NCBI GenBank assembly: GCA_002452635.1
Contig: DKEU01000071.1
Location: 1-5,621 of the forward strand
From: Desulfovibrionaceae bacterium UBA6814
GTDB lineage: Bacteria > Desulfobacterota > Desulfovibrionia > Desulfovibrionales > Desulfovibrionaceae
Reading direction: 5' to 3'
DNA length: 5,621 nucleotides
How positions within the stretch are numbered: the stretch's first letter is position 1; every line of letters begins with the position of its first letter. The notes beneath the pieces were generated by a model that was not told where the DNA came from, ran no database searches, and saw nothing but the letters and a program-made list of their open reading frames with translations. This document shows, piece after piece, positions 1 through 5,158 of this stretch. The position numbers and the translations under genes are program-made.

Positions 1-434
1 GCGGCTTCGCCATGCCCATCCGCGACGGCAAGGCCGAGGAGATCTACATCGTGTGCTCCGGCGAGATGATGGCCATGTACGCGGCCAACAACATCTGCAA
101 GGGCATCCGCAAGTACGCCGAGTCCGGCACCGTGCGCCTGGGCGGCCTCATCTGCAACAGCCGCAAGGTGGAGAACGAGAAGGAGATGATCGAGGAGCTG
201 GCCAAGCGCCTGGGCACCCAGATGATCTACTTCGTGCCCCGCGACAACCAGGTGCAGAAGGCCGAGATCAACCGCAAGACGGTCATCGAGTTCAGCCCCG
301 AGCACGAGCAGGCGGACCACTACCGCAACCTGGCCACGGCCATCGACGGCAACACCATGTTCGTGAAGCCCAATCCGCTGACCATCGAGGAGCTGGAGCA
401 GCTGCTCATGGACTACGGGCTGATGGAAGTCTAG
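1..434 (+). CDS. nifH: Nitrogenase iron protein NifH (dinitrogenase reductase), 5'-truncated by window edge
   Basis: NifH is the homodimeric, ATP-dependent Fe protein that passes electrons one at a time to the MoFe protein in the cytoplasm. Only the C-terminal half is present. The reading frame is open from the first base, and the ATG at 12 is an internal methionine, not the start. The first full residues (GFAMPIRDGK) align to the stretch just after the second [4Fe-4S] ligand, Cys132 of the Azotobacter vinelandii protein, so that ligand, the P-loop and the possible ADP-ribosylation arginine lie outside the window. The motif IYIVCSGEMMAMYAANNI and the segment LICNSR are clearly visible; Asn at 156-158 matches A. 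vinelandii Asn185, which contacts the nucleotide. By this alignment the whole protein would be about 275 residues, shorter at the C-terminus than the 290 of A. vinelandii. nifI1 follows after 44 bases. Identity is certain; assignment to the molybdenum type rests on the neighbouring nifD and nifK. Confidence 0.98.
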   Translation, partial: GFAMPIRDGKAEEIYIVCSGEMMAMYAANNICKGIRKYAESGTVRLGGLICNSRKVENEKEMIEELAKRLGTQMIYFVPRDNQVQKAEINRKTVIEFSPEHEQADHYRNLATAIDGNTMFVKPNPLTIEELEQLLMDYGLMEV

Positions 435-478
435 CCGGCTCGCTCCCGCCAACCCCAACCACTTACGGAGATACGACA

Positions 479-826
479 ATGATCATGGTTCGAGCCATCG
501 TCAGGCCGGAAAAGACCGATGCGGTGCTGGCCGCGCTTCTGGATGCGGGCTTCCCCGCGGTGACCAAATTCTCCGTGGCCGGCCGCGGCAAGCAGCGCGG
601 CATCAAGATCGGCGAGGTCACCTACGACGAGATTCCCAAGACCCTGCTCATGTGCGTGGTCCCGGCCCGGGACAAGGACTTCGTGATCGCCACCATCATG
701 AAGGCCGCCCGCAGCGGCGAAAAGGGCGCGTTCGGCGACGGCAAGATCTTCGTCACCCCGGTGGAGGAGGTCTACACCGTGAGCTCCGGCGTGAAGGAGC
801 CCGCCACGGAGGAGGTCCCGGCATGA
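479..826 (+). CDS. nifI1: NifI1, PII-like regulator of nitrogenase activity
   Basis: This 115-residue protein belongs to the nitrogen-regulatory PII (GlnB) family, in the NifI1 branch found between nifH and nifD in methanogens, clostridia and sulfate reducers. The PII C-terminal signature GDGKIFV is at residues 86-92. The T-loop region runs from about residue 35 (GRGKQRGIKIGEVTYDEIP). It differs from the GlnB T-loop, and I see no equivalent of the uridylylated tyrosine context, although Tyr49 is present. In Methanococcus maripaludis NifI1 and NifI2 together bind and inhibit the MoFe protein until 2-oxoglutarate and ATP release them; the same post-translational switch-off is inferred here. The start at 479 has GGAG at 467-470, 8 bases upstream, better placed than for the second ATG at 485. 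The frame stays open far upstream inside nifH, but that part is a shadow. The stop codon overlaps the nifI2 start, so translation is probably coupled. Confidence 0.95.
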   Translation: MIMVRAIVRPEKTDAVLAALLDAGFPAVTKFSVAGRGKQRGIKIGEVTYDEIPKTLLMCVVPARDKDFVIATIMKAARSGEKGAFGDGKIFVTPVEEVYTVSSGVKEPATEEVPA

Positions 827-1197
827 AGGAGATCATGGCCGTCATCCGCATGAACATGATGAACCAGACCAAGCAGGCCCTGACCGACGCGGGCATCTCG
901 GCCTTCTTCGCCCGCGAGGCCCAGGGCCGGGGCAAGGGCCTGGTGAACCCGGCGCTCCTGGAGGGCGCGGGCAAGGGCTACGAGGAGGCCGCGGCCCTCC
1001 TGGGCGAGAAGGGCCGGCTCTATCCCAAGCGGGTGGTCTCGGTGATGGTCAACGACGACGACGTCCAGACCGTGATCGACACCATCATCAGCGCCAACCA
1101 GACCGGCAAGCCCGGAGACGGGAAGATCTTCGTGATGCCCATCTCCGACACGGTGCGCGTGCGCACCGCGGAAAAGGGCGCCAAGGCCATCGACTAG
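823..1197 (+). CDS. nifI2: NifI2, PII-like regulator of nitrogenase activity
   Basis: This 124-residue PII-family protein is the expected partner of NifI1. The N-terminus (MKEIMAVIRMNMMNQTKQAL) is a typical beta-strand/helix opening of PII proteins. The T-loop is longer than in NifI1, about residues 35-70, beginning GRGKGLVNPALLEGAGKGYEEA. The C-terminal signature GDGKIFV is at residues 98-104, followed by MPISDTVRVRT. NifI2 is known from methanogens to act only with NifI1, forming the complex that binds NifDK and responds to 2-oxoglutarate. The start at 823 lies inside the nifI1 stop (ATGA overlap) and has GGAGG at 811-815, 7 bases upstream. Equal amounts of the two subunits by coupled translation would fit a hetero-oligomer (inference). 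A 102-base gap carrying a stem-loop separates it from nifD. No key PII motif is missing. Confidence 0.95.
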   Translation: MKEIMAVIRMNMMNQTKQALTDAGISAFFAREAQGRGKGLVNPALLEGAGKGYEEAAALLGEKGRLYPKRVVSVMVNDDDVQTVIDTIISANQTGKPGDGKIFVMPISDTVRVRTAEKGAKAID

Positions 1198-1209
1198 CCC
1201 ACATCCCCC

Positions 1210-1232
1210 CAAAACACCCCTTGGGTGTTTTG
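1210..1232 (+). promoter_or_regulatory. Intercistronic stem-loop between nifI2 and nifD (possible attenuator or mRNA-processing hairpin)
   Basis: The arms CAAAACACCC (1210-1219) and GGGTGTTTTG (1223-1232) are perfect reverse complements, ten pairs around a 3-base loop (CTT). The left arm begins 12 bases after the nifI2 stop codon. Viewed differently, an inner five-pair stem CACCC/GGGTG is flanked by four A upstream and four T downstream, like a short terminator, but the run then becomes GAAAAAACC and lacks a long U tract. nifD must be transcribed through it or from a start downstream, so full termination is unlikely. Partial termination, or a barrier to 3' exonuclease that stabilises the nifH-nifI1-nifI2 part, are the two readings I favour. 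The structure is seen; the function is inferred. Confidence 0.6.
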
Positions 1233-1299
1233 AAAAAACCTTTCCCGCCCCGCGCCGCAGGCCGGGGGAAGCGACAGAGAAAGGAGACGAGGAACCGAC

Positions 1300-2940
1300 A
1301 TGGCGACTACCAAGAAGAAGAAGGCCCTGCCCTCCCCCGAAGAGGTCCGGGCGGAGATCATCAGCAAGTACCCGCCCAAGGTGGCCCGCAAGCGGGCCAA
1401 GCAGATCGTGACCCCGGGAGAGGGCCAGGAGGGCTGCGCCCCGGAGATCATGGCCAACGTGCGCACCATCCCCGGCATCCTCACCATGCGCGGCTGCACC
1501 TACGCCGGCTGCAAGGGCGTCATCCTGGGCCCCACCCGCGACATCGTGAACATCACCCACGGCCCCATCGGCTGCGGGTTCTACTCCTGGCTCACCCGGC
1601 GCAACCAGACCAGGCCCGCCTCCCCCGAGCATCCGAACTACATGCCCTACTGCTTCTCCACGGACATGCAGGACGAGGACATCATCTTCGGCGGCGAGAA
1701 GAAGCTGCGGGCCGCGGTGCAGGAGGCCTTCGACCTGTTCCATCCCCAGGCCATCGCCATCTTCTCCACCTGCCCGGTGGGCCTCATCGGCGACGACGTG
1801 CACGCCATCGCCAAGGAGATGAAGGAGAAGCTGGGCATCAACGTGTTCGCCTTCTCCTGCGAGGGCTACAAGGGCGTGTCCCAGTCCGCGGGCCACCACA
1901 TCGCCAACAACCAGATCTTCAAGCACGTGGTGGGCACCGACGACACCCCGCCCGCGGGCAAGTTCAAGATCACCATGCTGGGCGAGTACAACATCGGCGG
2001 CGACGCCTTCGAGATCGAGCGCATCCTGGACAAGTGCGGCATCACCCTGGTGGCCACCTTCTCGGGCAACTCCACCTACGACCAGTTCGCCCGCGCCCAC
2101 ACCGCGGACCTCTGCACGGTCATGTGCCACCGCTCCATCAACTACGTGGCGGACATGCTCGAGCAGAAGTACGGCATCCCCTGGATCAAGGTGAACTTCA
2201 TCGGGGCCAAGGCCACGGCCAAGTCCCTGCGCCGCATCGCCCAGTACTTCGGGGACAAGGCCCTCATCGAGAAGGTGGAGGCGGTCATCGCCGAGGAGAT
2301 GCCCGCGGTGGACGCCGTGGCCGCCGAGGTCGCGCCCCGCACCACGGGCAAGACCGCCATGCTCTTCGTGGGCGGCTCCCGCGCCCACCACTACCAGGAC
2401 CTGTTCTCCGAGATGGGCATGAAGACCCTGTCCGCGGGCTACGAGTTCGCCCACCGCGACGACTACGAGGGCCGCTCGGTCATCCCCACCATCAAGGTGG
2501 ACGCGGACAGCCGCAACATCGAGGAGATCGAGGTGGTGCCGGACGAGAAGCGGTTCAAGCCCCGCAAGACCGAGGCCGAGATCAAGGCGCTCATGGCCGA
2601 GGGTTTCCCGTACAAGGACTACGAGGGCATGATGGCCCAGATGGAGAAGACCTCCCTGGTCATCGACGACCTCAACCAGTACGAGGCCGAGAAGCTCATC
2701 GAGATCTACAAGCCCGACGTGTTCTGTGCCGGCATCAAGGAGAAGTTCAGCGTGCAGAAGCTGGGCATCCCCATGAAGCAGTTGCACAGCTACGACTCCG
2801 GCGGCCCCTACGCCGGGTTCCAGGGCGCCATCAACTTCTACCGAGAGATCGACCGCCTGGTGAACTCCAAGGTCTGGGGCTACATGCAGGCCCCCTGGCA
2901 GAAGAATCCCGAACTCTCGGCCACCTACGTGTGGGAATAA
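1300..2940 (+). CDS. nifD: Nitrogenase molybdenum-iron protein alpha chain NifD
   Basis: NifD is the alpha subunit of the MoFe protein and holds the FeMo-cofactor where N2 is reduced. At 546 residues it is longer than A. vinelandii NifD (492). The P-cluster cysteines are Cys66 (RGCTYAG), Cys92 (HGPIGCG) and Cys158 (STCPVGLIGDD). The cofactor ligands are Cys276 (CHRSINY) and His496 (LHSYDSGGPY). Residues around the active site match too: Val74, Arg100, Gln195 and His199 correspond to A. vinelandii Val70, Arg96, Gln191 and His195. An extra segment of about 53 residues, roughly 390-450 and rich in charged residues, sits before the C-terminal domain, as in Clostridium-type NifD. The N-terminus is lysine-rich (four lysines at 5-8). 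The start at 1300 is preceded by AAGGAG at 1281-1286 and a closer GAGG at 1289-1292. No vnfG/anfG-like gene lies between nifD and nifK, which supports the molybdenum type. Confidence 0.98.
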   Translation: MATTKKKKALPSPEEVRAEIISKYPPKVARKRAKQIVTPGEGQEGCAPEIMANVRTIPGILTMRGCTYAGCKGVILGPTRDIVNITHGPIGCGFYSWLTRRNQTRPASPEHPNYMPYCFSTDMQDEDIIFGGEKKLRAAVQEAFDLFHPQAIAIFSTCPVGLIGDDVHAIAKEMKEKLGINVFAFSCEGYKGVSQSAGHHIANNQIFKHVVGTDDTPPAGKFKITMLGEYNIGGDAFEIERILDKCGITLVATFSGNSTYDQFARAHTADLCTVMCHRSINYVADMLEQKYGIPWIKVNFIGAKATAKSLRRIAQYFGDKALIEKVEAVIAEEMPAVDAVAAEVAPRTTGKTAMLFVGGSRAHHYQDLFSEMGMKTLSAGYEFAHRDDYEGRSVIPTIKVDADSRNIEEIEVVPDEKRFKPRKTEAEIKALMAEGFPYKDYEGMMAQMEKTSLVIDDLNQYEAEKLIEIYKPDVFCAGIKEKFSVQKLGIPMKQLHSYDSGGPYAGFQGAINFYREIDRLVNSKVWGYMQAPWQKNPELSATYVWE

Positions 2941-2958
2941 CCCCAAGAGGATAGAGCC

Positions 2959-4329
2959 ATGCTGCTTCGCCACACCCCGGCCGAGGTCGCCGACCGCAAG
3001 GCGCTGACCGTCAACCCGGCCAAGACCTGCCAGCCCATCGGGGCCATGTACGCGGCCTTCGGCATCAAGGGCTGCCTGCCCCACTCCCACGGGTCCCAGG
3101 GCTGCTGCGCCTACCACCGCAGCGCCCTCACCCGGCACTACAAGGAGCCCGTCTCCGCCACCACCAGCTCGTTCACCGAAGGCTCCTCGGTGTTCGGCGG
3201 GCAGTCCAACCTGCTCTCCGCCATCGAGACCATCTTCACCGTGTACGAGCCCGACGTCATCGCGGTGCACACCACCTGCCTGTCCGAGACCATCGGCGAC
3301 GACATCCCGCAGATCGCGGACAAGGCCAGGAAGGAAGGCAAGGTTCCCGACGGCAAGTACGTGATCCACTGCAACACCCCCAGCTACGTGGGCTCCCACG
3401 TGACCGGGTTCTCCAACATGGTGCGCGGCATGGTCCACTACTTCTCGGAAGGGACCGGCCACCGCAACGGCAAGATCAACATCCTGCCCGGCTGGGTGGA
3501 GCCCTCGGACATGGAGGAGCTGAGGCGCCTGGCCAAGATGATGGAGGTGAAGACCATCCTGTTCCCGGACACCTCCGGGGTCATGAACGGCCCGCTCACC
3601 GGCGAGTACAAGATGTTCCCGGACGGCGGGGCCACGGTCGCGGACATCAAGGACGCGGGCAACTCCATGGGCACCCTGGCCCTGGGCGAGTGGGCCTCGG
3701 CCGACGCCGCGCGCCTCCTGGACACCAAGTGCAAGGTGCCCTGCAAGGTGCTGGACCTGCCCATCGGCCTGGCCGCCACCGACCGGTTCATCGACGCCCT
3801 GCGCCTGGTGGCCGGCACCGTGGTGCCCGACTCCATCGCCTTCGAGCGCGGCCAGTTGGTGGACCTCATCTCCGACTACCACCAGTGGACCTACGGCAAG
3901 AAGGTGGCCCTGGTGGGCGACCCGGACCAGCTCATCTCCCTGTGCGAGTTCCTGGTCACCCTGGACATGAAGCCCGCCCACGTCATCACCGGCACCCCGG
4001 GCAAGCGCTTCGAGGAGCGGATCAAGGAGATCTGCCCCGAGGCCAACGTGAAGGCCGGGCAGCAGGCGGACATGTTCCTGCTCCACCAGTGGATGCTGGG
4101 CGAGCCCGTGGACCTCATCATCGGCAACACCTACTGCAAGTACATGGCCCGGGACCTGGACATCCCCCTGGTGCGGCACGGCTTCCCCATCCTGGACCGG
4201 CCCGGCCACCAGTACTTCCCCACCGTCGGCTACAAGGGCGCCATGCGGCTGCTCGAGTCCATCATCGGCGCCATCCTGGACCGCAAGGACCGGGACGACC
4301 CCGAGGAAACCTTTGAGCTCGTGATCTAG
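2959..4329 (+). CDS. nifK: Nitrogenase molybdenum-iron protein beta chain NifK
   Basis: NifK pairs with NifD in the alpha2beta2 MoFe protein and shares the P-cluster, which relays electrons from NifH to the FeMo-cofactor. The P-cluster ligands are Cys24 (NPAKTCQPIGA), Cys49 (HGSQGC) and Cys107 (TTCLSETIGDD). Ser142 (NTPSYVGSH) matches A. vinelandii Ser188, the serine that binds the oxidised P-cluster. All four sit at a constant offset of 46 from the A. vinelandii numbering, so the protein (456 residues) lacks that species' N-terminal extension but is otherwise collinear, as in Clostridium pasteurianum NifK. It is therefore a natural short form, not a truncation. Cys50 gives an unusual Cys-Cys pair next to a ligand. 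The start at 2959 has AAGAGG at 2945-2950, 8 bases upstream, in an 18-base gap after nifD. The stop is 12 bases before the ferredoxin gene. Confidence 0.98.
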   Translation: MLLRHTPAEVADRKALTVNPAKTCQPIGAMYAAFGIKGCLPHSHGSQGCCAYHRSALTRHYKEPVSATTSSFTEGSSVFGGQSNLLSAIETIFTVYEPDVIAVHTTCLSETIGDDIPQIADKARKEGKVPDGKYVIHCNTPSYVGSHVTGFSNMVRGMVHYFSEGTGHRNGKINILPGWVEPSDMEELRRLAKMMEVKTILFPDTSGVMNGPLTGEYKMFPDGGATVADIKDAGNSMGTLALGEWASADAARLLDTKCKVPCKVLDLPIGLAATDRFIDALRLVAGTVVPDSIAFERGQLVDLISDYHQWTYGKKVALVGDPDQLISLCEFLVTLDMKPAHVITGTPGKRFEERIKEICPEANVKAGQQADMFLLHQWMLGEPVDLIIGNTYCKYMARDLDIPLVRHGFPILDRPGHQYFPTVGYKGAMRLLESIIGAILDRKDRDDPEETFELVI

Positions 4330-4341
4330 GAGATACGGAAC

Positions 4342-4647
4342 ATGGAAAAGCCTACCCATCACATCCTGGTCTGCGCCAGCTTCCGGGTGGCCGGCGAGGC
4401 CAAGGGCGCCTGCAACAAGAAGGGCTCCACCGCGCTCCTGCCCTACCTGGAGGAGGAGATCCTGAACCGCGGCCTGGACGCCCTGGTCTGCGCCACCGGC
4501 TGCATGAAGCAGTGCGACGACGGGCCGGTCATGGTCATCTACCCCGAGGGCCACTGGTACGGGAAGGTGGAGACCGAGGAGGCGGTGGACGCCATCCTGG
4601 ACGCCCTGGAAGACGGCGGCGCGTGCGACGCATACGCCTTGGCGTAA
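4342..4647 (+). CDS. Thioredoxin-like [2Fe-2S] ferredoxin
   Basis: This 101-residue protein matches the thioredoxin-fold [2Fe-2S] ferredoxins (Clostridium pasteurianum 2Fe ferredoxin, Azotobacter Shethna protein I, Aquifex Fd). Probable cluster ligands are Cys11 (LVCASFR), Cys24 (GACNKKGS), Cys54 and Cys58 (GCMKQCDDGP). The Cys-x12-Cys and Cys-x3-Cys spacing and the following DGPVMVIYPEG strand are typical. Two more cysteines, Cys50 and Cys95, are not expected ligands. There is no signal peptide, so it is cytoplasmic. The C. pasteurianum homologue is known to interact with the MoFe protein, and its place directly after nifK supports a nitrogenase-related redox role, though not necessarily electron donor to NifH. 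The AGGAG at 4328-4332 overlaps the nifK stop codon and lies 9 bases before the ATG. The family assignment is secure; the exact role is not. Confidence 0.92.
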   Translation: MEKPTHHILVCASFRVAGEAKGACNKKGSTALLPYLEEEILNRGLDALVCATGCMKQCDDGPVMVIYPEGHWYGKVETEEAVDAILDALEDGGACDAYALA

Positions 4648-4657
4648 CAACCTGAAA

Positions 4658-4669
4658 ATACGGAACATG
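4658..4669 (+). repeat. Second copy of a 12-base translation-start sequence (first copy at 4333-4344)
   Basis: ATACGGAACATG occurs at 4333-4344, where its ATG starts the ferredoxin gene, and again here, where its ATG would be the upstream candidate start of the GNAT gene. The first copy is preceded by GGAG; here that becomes TGAAA, so a proper Shine-Dalgarno sequence is lost. A related form, GGAGATACGACAATG, starts nifI1 at 467-481. It may be a duplicated leader or simply a favoured start context. Confidence 0.5.
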
Positions 4670-4681
4670 AGGGAGAGGCGG

Positions 4682-5158
4682 ATGCGACTGGAAGCAACGG
4701 TGCGCGAGGCCGGCATGGCCGACCTGGAATCCATGGTGGAGCTGCTCGGCGAGCTGTTCAGCCTGGAGGCCGACTTCGCGCCCGACGCCCGCACCCAGCG
4801 CCGCGGCCTCTCCCTCATGCTCCGCCCGTCCCCGGACCGCACGGTGCTGGTGGCCGAGGCCGGCGGCGAGGCCGTGGGCATGGCCACCGCCCAACTGGTG
4901 GTCTCCACCGCCGAGGGCGCGCCCTCGGCCCTGGTGGAGGACGTGGTGGTCCGCCCCGGCCACCGCGGCCAGGGCCTGGGACGGGCGCTCCTGGCCGGCC
5001 TGGAGGCCTGGGCCGCCATGCGCGGGGCCACCCGCATGCAACTGCTCTGCGACCGGGGCAACGCCCCGGCGCTGGATTTCTACGCGGCCTGCGGCTGGTC
5101 GCCCACCCAACTGGTGTGCATCCGCCGCGCAGGCCTCACCGGAGGTAACCGGCCATGA
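4682..5158 (+). CDS. GNAT family N-acetyltransferase, function in nif operon unknown
   Basis: The protein (158 residues) is a single-domain GNAT acetyltransferase, which moves an acetyl group from acetyl-CoA to an amine. The opening LEATVREAGMADLESMVELL fits beta1/alpha1 of the fold. The acetyl-CoA binding motif A is VVVRPGHRGQGLGRALL, with the R-G-Q-G-L-G core at residues 95-100. Motif B is NAPALDFYAACGW, starting near residue 127. The substrate cannot be read from the sequence: a protein lysine, a protein N-terminus, an amino acid or a small amine are all possible. I prefer the ATG at 4682, with GGGAG at 4671-4675 six bases upstream; an in-frame ATG at 4667 would add MRERR but lacks a good ribosome site. 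The stop overlaps the nifE start (ATGA), so both are probably translated together, and expression should follow nitrogen fixation. Codon use and GC richness resemble the neighbours, giving no sign of recent insertion. Confidence 0.9.
   Translation: MRLEATVREAGMADLESMVELLGELFSLEADFAPDARTQRRGLSLMLRPSPDRTVLVAEAGGEAVGMATAQLVVSTAEGAPSALVEDVVVRPGHRGQGLGRALLAGLEAWAAMRGATRMQLLCDRGNAPALDFYAACGWSPTQLVCIRRAGLTGGNRP

Noticed and set aside
435..478. Regulatory structure between nifH and nifI1
   Set aside because: The 44 bases show no inverted repeat or T tract, only a C-rich stretch and the nifI1 ribosome-binding site.
1210..1240. A full Rho-independent terminator ending a nifH-nifI1-nifI2 transcript
   Set aside because: Only four T follow the inner stem before GAAAAAACC, and nifDK need transcription without a visible promoter. 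Kept only as a possible leaky attenuator or processing hairpin.
1198..1299. A sigma-54 or sigma-70 promoter for nifD in the nifI2-nifD gap
   Set aside because: I found no TGGC-N-TTGCA type -24/-12 element and no convincing -35/-10 pair. The region is C-rich, then purine-rich only at the ribosome site.
1221..2954. A 577-codon + strand frame overlapping nifD
   Set aside because: Its product is dominated by Arg, Gly, His and Pro, as expected for an out-of-frame reading of GC-rich DNA. NifD in the other frame has all its ligands.
1300..4329. Alternative vanadium or iron-only nitrogenase (vnf/anf)
   Set aside because: There is no delta-subunit gene between D and K, NifK has the P-cluster and serine pattern of the Mo enzyme, and nifE and nifI genes are in the same operon.
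2959..4329. NifK as a 5'-truncated gene, because it is about 67 residues shorter than in A. vinelandii
   Set aside because: The ATG has a good ribosome site 18 bases after nifD, and all ligands keep a constant offset of 46. Short NifK is normal for the clostridial-type enzyme.
772..5061. A 4290-base open reading frame on the - strand covering nifI2, nifD, nifK and the ferredoxin gene
   Set aside because: It lies antisense to well-identified genes, and its translation is low-complexity (rich in Gly, Ala, Val, Leu, His, Asp) without a recognisable domain. Strong G/C bias at third codon positions removes stop codons from that frame, so it is a composition artefact.
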